Positions 10,381 through 18,765 of a stretch of 31,293 nt of DNA are shown in pieces. Each line of letters begins with the position of its first letter. Within the stretch, counting starts at the first letter, position 1. A program made the position numbers and the translations under genes. The notes under the pieces were generated by a model, which was given only the letters and a program-made list of their open reading frames with translations, searched no databases and was not told where the DNA came from. Source of the stretch: Paramacrobiotus metropolitanus (Eukaryota; Tardigrada; Eutardigrada; Parachela; Macrobiotidae); NCBI RefSeq assembly GCF_019649055.1, contig NW_026570603.1:1-31293 (forward strand), written 5' to 3'.

Positions 10381-13214
10381 TTACTTGCCAGCACTGGGAG
10401 CCAATGAAAAGAGACCAGTAATGCCAGAGCCAGACGCTGCAGCGGCATCCAAACGGCGAGAAACTTCCGCAGCCATCTGACGTCGACGATCAGCATCCAA
10501 TCCCCGCTGCTGCTGCTGGGCCAAATAGCCAGGCACAAAATTATGCTCGGCAGAACCAACAGGACCGGAAGGCGCAGACGGCGCACGTGGGCGATCAGCT
10601 GGAGAACGGTCGCGGGCATCGCGGACAATCGGTACTTCAGGTAGCGGCACAACATTTGGTGGCAAACCGGGAAATTCAGCGTTAGCCGGGGCCTGCACAG
10701 GTGGAATGAGAGCCGGAGGAACGACAACGGCATTCAAGGCTGGTGGGCCATGTAGATTGACAGCAGGGTTGACACCATTGGGCTCACCTGCAGCCACATT
10801 TCCGTTGCCTTGGACCGGATTCGGTGCATTCGCTGCTTGGTTGCCCGGGTCGTCAACCTCCATGTCTGCGGCGGCAGCTTCCACTGGAGCAACTGGGTGA
10901 GCGTCTCCATCAGGTACTTCAATAACTTCCGGTGCGCCCAGAGGTCGGCCATTACGACGCCAATGATCGTTTCCACGACGCAAGTTATTGTCTCCAAAAT
11001 TCCGATGATTTCCTCGGCCGTACGGACGAAAGTTGCCACGGTAAGCACCACGGGCTCCACCCTTCCTCGGTGATTATAACCGGCATTATACTGTTGTTGC
11101 TGGTTGGAGGATGAATGAAAATAGCGTCAACCAGCTTATCAAAGCTCGGTTAGGATCAATAGGCGGCATGCCCAACTAATGAAAACTAGTGACCTTTTAA
11201 CGCTAAAAGTAAAGAGAGAAAAGCGTCAAAATCACATTCAGAAAAGCAAGGAATCTAATACACCACTGGTGCCGAAACGAAAAATCCACAATGCCGATTT
11301 CTGCACACTACGCGCAAGTGATTTTATACCCGTCTGCTGGAGCGAATTTTAAAGTGCGGAAGATTCCATACAGGTAGAAAAACAGCCAATCAGCGCTTCG
11401 CGCTATATCCTTTTAATGCAACGAAATCAAAGATCAGATCTATCCAGGTACAATGAGAGATTTAACACTGATAGCCACGGCACAGCGGCAAAAATATTAA
11501 ACGACCAGTTCAATGACTCAGAGCGCGTAAAATTGAAAAATAAAAATTGGATGAAAATAAACGCAAAATGCCTTAAATTGTACAATGAAGGCTACCGATC
11601 AAAAACAAATCACAAAGTTTGGCCAGCTAATATGCAAATTAAGATCAAAAACGAAATGACAGATCATCAAATTCTGGCAAAAATGTACAGCATGAAGGAT
11701 AAGAAATCATTAATGGAAAACTCACAATTCATCAGAATGCGGCTGCTGCTGAGCATAAACCGTCGGTTCCGCAATTTCAGGTGAATCCTCGCGAGCGACT
11801 GCAGCAACAGGTGGCACAGCTGGAACAACCGGCTGCATAAAAGGCAGCGGATCAACATCCATTTTGTCCAGATCGGATCCATCGTCATTCTGACAATCAA
11901 CTTCCATATCAACATTCTCGTCAGCTTCGACATTAGCATTCTGCTCAGGGGATAACACGGCCGAAGGATCCTCACGATCTTCCCCATCATCCGAGACAGA
12001 TACTTCGCTTGGCGCCGAAGACGAGGACGGTGAAACCTCCTTGTACTTGCGCTTTTGACCACGGGTACGAAAATAATACGGTCCAGCAGAAGTGGATGGC
12101 TGCGGTTCAGCATTTTCCACAGCACCCGCATCAACAACCGCTTGACGCGCAGCTGCATCCGCCTTCTGGCGATTGGCGATTTCTTTAAACAATCCAACAA
12201 AAACAGGATGTAAGTATAGATATTGGCGACGCAGCTCTAATGCAATTAACGAAGGTAATTTCCGAGTAGCCACACATAACGATTGATTAATAAAAAATGG
12301 ATGGGAAGCGAGGATGAAAGCGATTTAAACCGGAGAAATAGGCTTTTGTAATTGCCATCTCACCCTGCTTGTCCGCGATAGCCATTCTTGGAAACACTCC
12401 GGAATGTGCTCGTTTGCGAGCCGTCTGCTTAGTTTTGAAGACCGGCCGTGGTGCGTCCGGGTTATGCGGCACATAAAGAATTCCGCCTTTACGCAAATGA
12501 TCCTCATCTAAATACAGCAAAAATAGCCATAAGCCTAGGCTTAAATTGAGCGTAACAGCTGCAACACCAGTCGCGAGAAAGCTTAAAGCAACAACACAGA
12601 GAGCGAATATCAAGTAATTGAAAACAGGGCTTTCCAGAAGCAACGTGTGCGTAAGGCAACCAAGTGAACAACGAGCGACTCCATAAAAACCACAACAACG
12701 GCAAACACGGCACAATACCTCGCTTTGCTTTTACAGACGGAGTCTCGGAAGACGATGGCTCCTCTTCAGACAGGTCTGGAGTACCCAACTGTCTTTCAGC
12801 CTGCGTCTGCAATTTCTTTGGTGACGGCTGACGAATCTCAACGTCAGGACTGGCAGCAAATAATCCGCGGCGGGCCTGACGGCGAACCACAGCAGCATTG
12901 CGTCGTAAGATTGTACGTCGCCGCTGTGCATCATATCGGCGCTGCAAAGCATTGACTACTGCATCTGCCCAACTCGTTGAAGGTTGCTGAGCCTCTGCTT
13001 CACTCACCGATCCCGATGACCCAGAAGATTGCGCAGAAAACACTGGTTGCGCGGAAGTACGACGAGAGACGCGAGATCGAGTGACACGCGACGAAGAACG
13101 GGCTTCATCACTGTCCGGAGAATAACCAAAACTTAATCCCGCTGTTGCTCGATTCGGGCGCGGTGTACGAGACACAGTCTTCCTCGCAGTCGCTTTCTTC
13201 GCGGGAGGCGACAT
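10381..13214 (-). CDS. Multi-exon low-complexity protein with RG-rich and acidic segments
   Basis: Exons are 13214-12719, 12507-12331 and 12236-11726, joined in frame by GTATTG...TATTTAG and GTTTAA...GCATTAG introns (phase 1 both). A probable fourth exon, 11065-10381, follows a GTGAGT donor and a weak acceptor (CACCGAG); this last join also keeps the frame. The start MSPPAKKATARKT is basic and Ser/Arg-rich. A middle stretch is Arg/Gln-rich (NALQRRYDAQRRR). Exon 3 is acidic (DMEVDCQNDDGSDLDKMDVD). Exon 4 opens RG-rich (GGARGAYRGNFRPYGRGN) and ends Ala/Arg-rich. RG boxes commonly bind RNA, so a nuclear nucleic-acid-binding role is possible, but no domain is recognised. If exon 4 is wrong, the protein ends PHSDEL at 11722. 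Confidence 0.55.
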
Positions 13215-13826
13215 TCTCAAAACGTAAAAGTGACAAATTAATCGTGAAAAGATAGGAAAACAAAACAAGCGGATACCAGCTGTTGCAGAAAAATGGAAGG
13301 ACTGGAGTGCAGAGAAAAAGCACCACAGACAATCTACACTGGCACCGACACTGGAAATGCAGAATTCATTGAGTATACCACCAGGCGGTTGACAGGCGAC
13401 AGACTGAATTTTGCGAATTTTGAAGCCACTATGATCATTTGGCGTAGAACACACAGGAGACCAATCAATTCTCCGGGGATTTGTAAATTTCCACCACAAA
13501 AACCGAATTTTAATAAAACATACAAATCATGACGATTAAAGGGATATAAAAGAGAAAAGCCAGGATGAAAACACGCGGCTGGGAAATATTCAGAACACAG
13601 ACCGGAAACTGTACAGTTCCCTAACACACTGTCTGTTCGAAGCGGGTGACACGCGACAGCATGCCGGTACAGCAGCACAGAAAATGTCAGCTGTTCATTC
13701 TATTTTGATAACCTGAAGAACCCTACAATATTTATCCTTTTGTGGTGACGGGATTTTCTGTTTGTCATTTACTACCCTATTCCTCTTGTTTATTTCATTT
13801 AATTTGGATTATTTCACTGGACCATC
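13215..13826. promoter_or_regulatory. Shared region between two divergent genes
   Basis: About 610 bases separate the ATG of the minus-strand gene (13214) from the ATG of the plus-strand gene (13827), so this region should hold both promoters. I see no convincing TATA box. A T-rich stretch lies at 13735-13810, just before the plus-strand start. Assignment as promoter rests on gene layout only. Confidence 0.4.
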
Positions 13827-14613
13827 ATGTCAGGACAGCCTGTAGGACCAACTGGAGAGCCTCTACCATCGCCGGAAGCAGATGCGATTGCCCACTATGA
13901 ATACTGGAAGGGACGAACTCGCGAATCAGTTCAGTTTGCCATGGCAGAGTCTCTACAGCCAAATGAAACCATCCGAGACCGTCGACAATTGGCGATGCAT
14001 ACGGCAGCCCACGCGTGCATTCTTGAAGCTGACATTACGGGATATTATGTGGACATGTCATCTATCAAGAAATTCGTTGTGGAAATGCATGATGATTTCA
14101 CGGAAGAACGAGTAGATTTCTTCCTCGGCGACGCTATCAACGCTGGTATCTTGCTCAAGAAGATGAGCCGCGATGGACGTTTCGTGCTCGAGGTGGCCGA
14201 GGAAGTGAAAAATAACCGTGATCCAGAGACGAAAGTAATCGACACAACTAGCAAGTTTCGTCGGATGATTCGCGTAATTCTTTACCACGGCCGTTATGCC
14301 ATGTCACGCACAGAAATCCAACACTGGATCTGTACATTCGACGTGCATCTACAAGACGTGGACTACTGGCTGGAGCGCGGGCTGCGTCAACTGGTCAACC
14401 AAAAACATGTCGTCGTCGTCTACGGGAATCTTTTCGTGGACAGCTGCATCGACCTGTGGCTACGAAGCATTCGCGGTTGCTGTCTCTGCACCACTCTGGC
14501 CCAGACCATCAGTGAGTATTACTGTATTTTCGAAGTAGCATTCTTGATACTTACACTTTAAAACAGCACAGCAACGCCGCCAACCGGAAATCACGTTGTC
14601 TGCCGTAATTTAA
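13827..14613 (+). CDS. Two-exon gene, two similar helical (winged-helix-like) halves, unknown function
   Basis: Exon 1 runs from ATG 13827 to 14511 and exon 2 from 14567 to TAA at 14611-14613. The intron is 55 bases (GTGAGT...AAAACAG), and the join gives a 243-residue product ending ITLSAVI. The protein is soluble and mostly helical. Two segments look alike: one around residues 75-130 (RVDFFLGDAINAGILLKKM..DGRFVLE) and one around 170-215 (DVDYWLERGLRQLVNQKHV..YGNLFVD). Each has helices followed by a short beta hairpin, as in winged-helix domains. This likeness is my reading, not a database match. The next gene follows after 29 bases on the same strand. Confidence 0.65.
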
Positions 14614-14642
14614 CCAAGGTGATTTAAATTGTAGATATCAAA
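14614..14642 (+). promoter_or_regulatory. Acceptor-like site in a 29-base intergenic gap
   Basis: Between the stop of one gene and the ATG of the next is GATTTAAATTGTAG followed by ATATCAAA and the ATG. The TTGTAG lies only eight bases upstream of the ATG. This arrangement fits a trans-splice acceptor between genes of an operon. A cis intron joining the two genes (GTAATT at 14606 to TAG, 30 bases) would break the frame at once. It may also be chance in AT-rich sequence. Confidence 0.35.
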
Positions 14643-15200
14643 ATGGGCACCATGAAGGTTATCGTAAACGGCAAGGAGACCAAACAGCATGTCGCCGATT
14701 GCAGCTTTGGTTACGTGGGACAAGACGGGAATCTGGTTGTCGATGGCGTCATGGAGCGGCTGGACGCAATCGAGCCCGAGAAGAACAACACCACTAACGT
14801 AAATCTGGTAATCCGGGCAAGCAAAGACGGACGCATTGAGAGAGAACCAATTATCACGCTGACTCAGCTGAAAGCTACGGGCGGCCGTCCTAAATATGTC
14901 CCCCGATCAAAGAATACAGATACCGAAAAGAAAGGCCAGAAGACCAAAGAGAAGGCCGAAAAGCCTGACAATGAAGTGAGCACTGCAAAACCGGATGCCG
15001 TTAAGAAGCCAGACGCAATCGACAAATTACTGGAACAAGTCGAACGAGAGAAGGATATTATGGATAACTGCAAGGCGCTGGTAAACACGCTGAAGACTCG
15101 AGCGACGATGGATGCTAAACATATCGCGTATATCCGTGAGGCTCTAGAACAGCGTCTTGCTAACTTAAAAACTGCGAAGGAGAACTTGGATCTGGATTAA
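14643..15200 (+). CDS. Unknown protein with beta-rich start and C-terminal coiled coil
   Basis: This is a single-exon frame of 185 residues. The ATG at 14643 is the first in frame, followed by MGTMKVIVNGKETKQH. Residues 1 to about 85 look beta-rich and well folded (FGYVGQDGNLVVDGVMERLD). A Lys/Glu-rich linker (about 90-122) follows, then a helical, heptad-like end from about 123 (IDKLLEQVEREKDIMDNCKA) to the stop. The shape suggests a folded head with an oligomerising tail. No family is recognised. Close spacing to the upstream gene suggests joint expression. Confidence 0.65.
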   Translation: MGTMKVIVNGKETKQHVADCSFGYVGQDGNLVVDGVMERLDAIEPEKNNTTNVNLVIRASKDGRIEREPIITLTQLKATGGRPKYVPRSKNTDTEKKGQKTKEKAEKPDNEVSTAKPDAVKKPDAIDKLLEQVEREKDIMDNCKALVNTLKTRATMDAKHIAYIREALEQRLANLKTAKENLDLD

Positions 15201-15588
15201 CAGCGGTTGTAACATATCTGATAATTTGTTCTAAAATTCGGCCGACTGTTATTTCTTCTGTTTTAATCTTTTGATCTCGTTGAACTAATCTCGTCAATGT
15301 TTTAACAGGCAATTCTCATAATTCCGTACAGATTCTCATATAGTCATTAATTTTGCTGGTCGGACAGATCTTAAATCGAGTTTTTAATTTGGATTTATGC
15401 AGCATTTGAATAACCGCAATAAAATCGGTGTAACAGAATGCGCAACCGTAACGACAGTGAATTCCAGTGCAGAGTGACAAATAAACAGTTTAAAATCAAT
15501 TATCACAGCTGCGCCCGTGAATCAAATGCTAAAAACAATTTTATTATTCCATCCGGGAAATAAAGTAACAGGAATCACCACAGAAAGG
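15201..15588. other. No gene recognised
   Basis: AT-rich 3' flank of the plus-strand gene and left border of the tRNA-like array. No box A/box B pair was found here, so the array appears to end at 15589 on this side. Confidence 0.45.
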
Positions 15589-15709
15589 AAAAAAGAATGG
15601 AGAGAAACTCTTAACACTCGCAAAATCTGTATTCACGCAGGATTGAACCTTGCATCTAGGTGGACAACTAAATCCTGCTCTTGCCCATACGCTAGCATGG
15701 CTATACCAC
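15589..15709 (-). ncRNA. tRNA-like unit 1
   Basis: Box A TAGCGTATGGG lies at 15694-15684, box B AAGGTTCAATCC at 15651-15640 and a T6 run at 15594-15589. CATGC just before box A (15699-15695) can pair with GCGTG just after the T-arm (15638-15634), giving a five-pair acceptor-like stem. Between the boxes GGA and TCC flank an eight-base loop. It is the most distant member of the array. Confidence 0.5.
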
Positions 15710-15884
15710 ATTATGCTTTTAATTTGGCAATCACCAAAGGCGCTGTACTACAAACATCCGCGATGTAGTGAAAATTCACCGCTGCAGCAGCTGATAATTT
15801 TAAGATTTCACCACCATCATGAACACAGAATTCGCGCCGACAACGGAAATATTTCCACAAGAGTGACAGTAAAAATATAGCAAC

Positions 15885-16005
15885 AAAAAGGTAGGATGTC
15901 AGAAAATGCAATTTTAATTTCAAGGGGTTTCGAACCCGGAACCTTCATTGCACCTGTCGTTGTGGTTCAACAGTTCAGTGCACTACGCCACTACAATCTA
16001 CGAAG
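15885..16005 (-). ncRNA. tRNA-like unit 2
   Basis: Box A TGGCGTAGTGC lies at 15990-15980, box B CCGGGTTCGAAACCCC at 15939-15924 and a T5 run at 15889-15885. A small hairpin, GTTG and CAAC around five bases (15971-15959), sits where an anticodon arm would be. The T-arm pairs over three bases only. Confidence 0.55.
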
Positions 16006-16099
16006 TTTAAACTTGAAATTCACTCGTCAGGAATGACCATAAAATTACCAATCTCGAAGCCAACATAATACTGCATATAAATTTAAAAATATAAAACCG

Positions 16100-16217
16100 A
16101 AAAAAGAAGGTTTTTAAATTAAACGGATTAACTTTTAGGATTTCGAACCCTAGACTTTGTAAGAAGCGGGTCGGTATGGATTCTCAGTCTAGCCACTACG
16201 CCACAAGGTACTCTACG
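16100..16217 (-). ncRNA. tRNA-like unit 3
   Basis: Box A TGGCGTAGTGG lies at 16203-16193, box B AGGGTTCGAAATCC at 16151-16138 and a T6 run at 16105-16100. CTAGACT at 16192-16186 and AGTCTAG at 16156-16150 form a perfect seven-pair stem between the boxes. This closes a long loop, so the fold would not be a plain cloverleaf. The T-arm pairs well (TAGGG with TCCTA). Confidence 0.6.
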
Positions 16218-16335
16218 TTAAAGCCGAGTTAGATTCAACACCGGAAGCGCCATGTCGTGTATATTTAACCCTACTGCAATAAGGCACCAAACGATTAACT
16301 CTTCATCCCACAATGGTACAAAAATATAGGGCAGG

Positions 16336-16450
16336 AAAAATGTAGTTTTCAACATGCAGCATGCAACCCTGAGATTAAGACTAGCCGTTTAGGAGGTAGA
16401 ACATGAGGCGAATGGCCATCATTCATAGCCACTGAACTACAAAGTCATTC
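16336..16450 (-). ncRNA. tRNA-like unit 4 (degenerate)
   Basis: Box A TAGTTCAGTGG at 16439-16429 is close to that of true tRNA genes. Box B is poor (AGGGTTGCAT at 16370-16361). A T5 run lies at 16340-16336. The leader GACTTTGTAG is the common one. The weak box B suggests this copy may be dead. Confidence 0.4.
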
Positions 16451-16571
16451 GAATACAGACAAACATACGGCCAAGTGCAATGTTAACCATTGAGTGTGTA
16501 TACAATTTTACGCCCAGCTCTTTGAGTTTAATTCTGACATTCTGGGACTGACGAAAACAAAATATAGAATG

Positions 16572-16694
16572 AAAAAAGTAAGTTTCTCAAAATTGCAAAC
16601 TAGTTGTAAGGGACTTGAACCCGCAACCGTTTCATTTCCCCGTTGCTGCTGTTCAACGGTGCAAAGCACTATACTACGCTGCTCTACAACAGTC
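16572..16694 (-). ncRNA. tRNA-like unit 5, best cloverleaf
   Basis: Box A AGCGTAGTATAGTGC lies at 16680-16666 and box B GGGTTCAAGTCC at 16622-16611. A T6 run lies at 16577-16572. GTTGTA (16690-16685) pairs exactly with TACAAC (16608-16603) as an acceptor stem. CCGTTG and CAACGG (16659-16654 and 16645-16640) pair exactly as an anticodon-type arm with an eight-base loop, one more than a normal tRNA. This is the strongest structural member of the array. Confidence 0.65.
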
Positions 16695-16783
16695 ATTTTT
16701 GAATACGCTCATCGGAAATGATCGAAAAATTACAGCGGTCAACCGTAATACGTATTCGATGGCACTGTGACATTATAAAACGC

Positions 16784-16898
16784 AAAAAAGAAGGTTTAAA
16801 GAAATGTGCATTACTTGCAAGGGTTTCGAACCCAAGGCCCTAAATTGACCGAGTCGTAGCGGAGACAAGGCGGACAACCACTACACTACGAAGTCTCA
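16784..16898 (-). ncRNA. tRNA-like unit 6
   Basis: Box A TAGTGTAGTGGTTGTCC begins at 16888 and is very close to real tRNA genes. Box B TGGGTTCGAAACCC lies at 16834-16821 and a T6 run at 16789-16784, preceded by CCTTC. TTGTCCG (16877-16871) pairs with CGGTCAA (16851-16845) with one mismatch. The ends ACTT and AAGT can pair as an outer stem. Confidence 0.6.
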
Positions 16899-17024
16899 CA
16901 GCAAAACACGAAAATCCGCACGGGAAAGGCTGTACAACTATGTGCCGCTCGCTGAAAACTAATAAAGAATTAACGGTATCACAACGAATGTGTAAGTACA
17001 ACCAAATGCAAAAGTTTAGACACG

Positions 17025-17146
17025 AAAAAGAAGGTTTTAAGAAAATGCTTTTAAATTTTTGTGGATTTGAACCCAGGGCCAGCAGTAGGTAAACGGATTC
17101 GCCTGGTATTGTCCTCACAGCTTAACCGGTCGACTACAAGAGTCAT
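17025..17146 (-). ncRNA. tRNA-like unit 7
   Basis: Box A TAGTCGACCGGTTAAG lies at 17136-17121 and resembles the D-arm of Leu or Ser tRNAs. Box B GGGTTCAAATCC lies at 17074-17063 and a T5 run at 17029-17025, preceded by CCTTC. TTGTAG before box A pairs with CCACAA after box B at five of six places. The longer gap between boxes would allow a long variable arm. Confidence 0.6.
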
Positions 17147-17278
17147 CGGCAGAAATAGTGTTAATAACACTGCTTACAGTGTCAGTACTCGTATCGACGC
17201 CTCTCAACGGTGATTCACCCAATATTTCGCATATTAAGTCCCATGAATAAAAATATAATAATTGACAGAATAAGATCC

Positions 17279-17395
17279 AAAAAGAAGGATATTTAGAAAA
17301 TCGCATTTTTATGTGGACTGGAACCTCCGACCTCCAATGACGAAGCAACGGAAGCCTCTACTATACTAGCGGGGTCGCTCTACGTAAGAGTATTA
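17279..17395 (-). ncRNA. tRNA-like unit 8
   Basis: Box A TAGTATAGTAGAGG lies at 17368-17355, box B GGTTCCAGTCC at 17325-17315 and a T5 run at 17283-17279, preceded by CCTTC. CTTCC and GGAGG between the boxes form a five-pair arm. I found no further unit to the right; 17400-17560 has no paired boxes. Confidence 0.55.
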
Positions 17396-17923
17396 TTAAG
17401 GGCAACGCCAAAGGCAACCACAAAACTACGCCACAAACATGGTAAATGTGCAAGCAGGCTGCCCACCCAGGTGACCGGCTACATGCCAAGCAACACGATG
17501 TGCTAACGGAAGTGTAGTCTCGAGCGGTTGCGTATTTCACCATTCTAGATTTATCAGCACACAGGAGCGACGGCGACTACGTAAACTTTATTAAATTCGC
17601 ACACTGCATAGTGAACAACCGGGTAAGCTCGCAACAAAATAAAACGCAAAGTCAATAGTGTGCGAGTGATACACAACTATCGAGGGAAAGGGAGAACGAA
17701 ACTAAGGAATAACTAAACGAATCCCGATAAACATAAAAACAGAAAACTAAAAGGTCGATCATGTGAGATCTGGCGAGCAAGTACGGATACAAAAATAAGA
17801 GAATAAAAGGCGTACAAAATCCACCCACGCGTATTATCACGCACGCTGTCCCCACACAAGGCATTCTACCATTGTTGTACGGAATCTGCCAGAGGAAAGT
17901 CCCTTCCGCGATACCACACGGCT
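17396..17923. other. No gene recognised
   Basis: Gap between the tRNA-like array and the short minus-strand frame ending at 17924. No box A/B pair, repeat or coding region is supported. Confidence 0.4.
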
Positions 17924-18106
17924 TCAAGGAGCCTTAGGTGGAAGCTTGGTCACGGCTTCCTTGACTGCGAGTCTGCCACGCTCAAAACGTTGTTGAGCTT
18001 CTGAGCGTTCAGCCATCTTCTGCGCCACAGTCTCCGTCCATGCCGTAACACGATTCTCCAGCGCCTGCTTGGCCGCTTTCTTCTTCTCCGAAGCTGGAGG
18101 GGTCAT
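17924..18106 (-). CDS. Short basic helical protein or last exon, unknown
   Basis: The frame runs from ATG 18106 (MTPPASEKKKAAKQ) to TGA at 17926-17924, 60 residues. The frame stays open upstream of this ATG, but that part is hydrophobic and looks untranslated. The product is a Lys/Arg/Ala/Gln-rich helix (AERSEAQQRFERGRLAVKEA). Its start resembles the start of the gene at 13214 (MSPPAKKATARKT). It could be a small protein or the end of a larger spliced gene. It lies 660 bases downstream of the next minus-strand frame, same strand. Confidence 0.4.
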   Translation of the reverse strand: MTPPASEKKKAAKQALENRVTAWTETVAQKMAERSEAQQRFERGRLAVKEAVTKLPPKAP

Positions 18107-18765
18107 AATAATGCGAAAACCGCGACAATGCGATAACAAAATGAAACAGAAATTTATAGCAGCAATATTAAGCGGATAAATAGAAAAGAATAACGTAACA
18201 CAAACTTTATTGAAATGCACACTGGGATACATTCAGGATAAGATTTTGACAACCGCCCGTGTTGGCGACCGCATACTTCGTAACCAGCGAAGTCCATTAA
18301 CACACGGCCTACGGCAGAGCGTGTGTATTGCAGCCACACTTCTAGACGTTGTCAGCCACTTCACTAGAGTGTGTATATTAAGATAATATACACTCAGCAA
18401 TTTACAACTTTTAATTCATAAAATGCAGGATTTTCCGAACGTTTTAAAACCTGTTTCAATGCTTTAAACTTCCACAAAATTACCGCAACATCCACAGCAT
18501 TATGCTATCGATACAAAATTCACAAAACAGAGCCAGAACAATAGGCTCGATCACAACTGGAGGAAGAGCAAGGCAGCGTTCAGTTTAAACGCTCAAAACG
18601 CAGCAGCTATGAAATTATACACGATTGAGCGAGCCACGCTGAGACATGATTAAAGACGCGCAAAAAGGCACAGAACAGCAGAGATTTAACAAAAGGGCCC
18701 ATACAAAGTTAAATTAAATCTCAAACCGCAATTTAAACTCACGAACGGCCGATTGGCAAAAGTCC
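18107..18765. other. No gene recognised
   Basis: Spacer between two minus-strand frames. No LTR-like ends, tRNA-like boxes or coding region were found. Confidence 0.4.

Larger units (their letters stand above)
15589..17395 (-). repeat. Tandem array of eight tRNA-like units
   Basis: Eight diverged units follow each other on the minus strand. Their T runs start at 15589, 15885, 16100, 16336, 16572, 16784, 17025 and 17279, a step of 212 to 296 bases. In each, a box-A-like sequence comes first, then 40 to 70 bases later a box-B-like sequence, then 30 to 55 bases later five or six T. Four units share a 5' leader of the form GACTNTTGTAG. Several share CCTTCTTTTT at the T run. Box A and box B are the internal promoter of tRNA genes, and the T run is the RNA polymerase III stop. 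The units may be old tRNA-derived copies or a small-RNA gene family. Confidence 0.7.

Noticed and set aside
11416-11784. Plus-strand 122-residue Lys/Asn-rich frame
   Set aside because: It overlaps a well-supported minus-strand exon at one end and lies in AT-rich intron sequence for the rest; no domain is seen.
15589-17395. Ordinary functional tRNA gene cluster
   Set aside because: T-arms and acceptor stems are incomplete in most units, anticodon loops are not standard, and no unit gives a clear anticodon with a full cloverleaf.
15589-17395. CRISPR-like repeat array
   Set aside because: The repeated parts are diverged promoter boxes spaced over 200 bases, not identical short repeats with unique spacers, and the genome is eukaryotic.
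17400-17560. Ninth tRNA-like unit
   Set aside because: A box-A-like word (GTGGCGTAG) is present on the minus strand but no box B or T run follows at the right distance.
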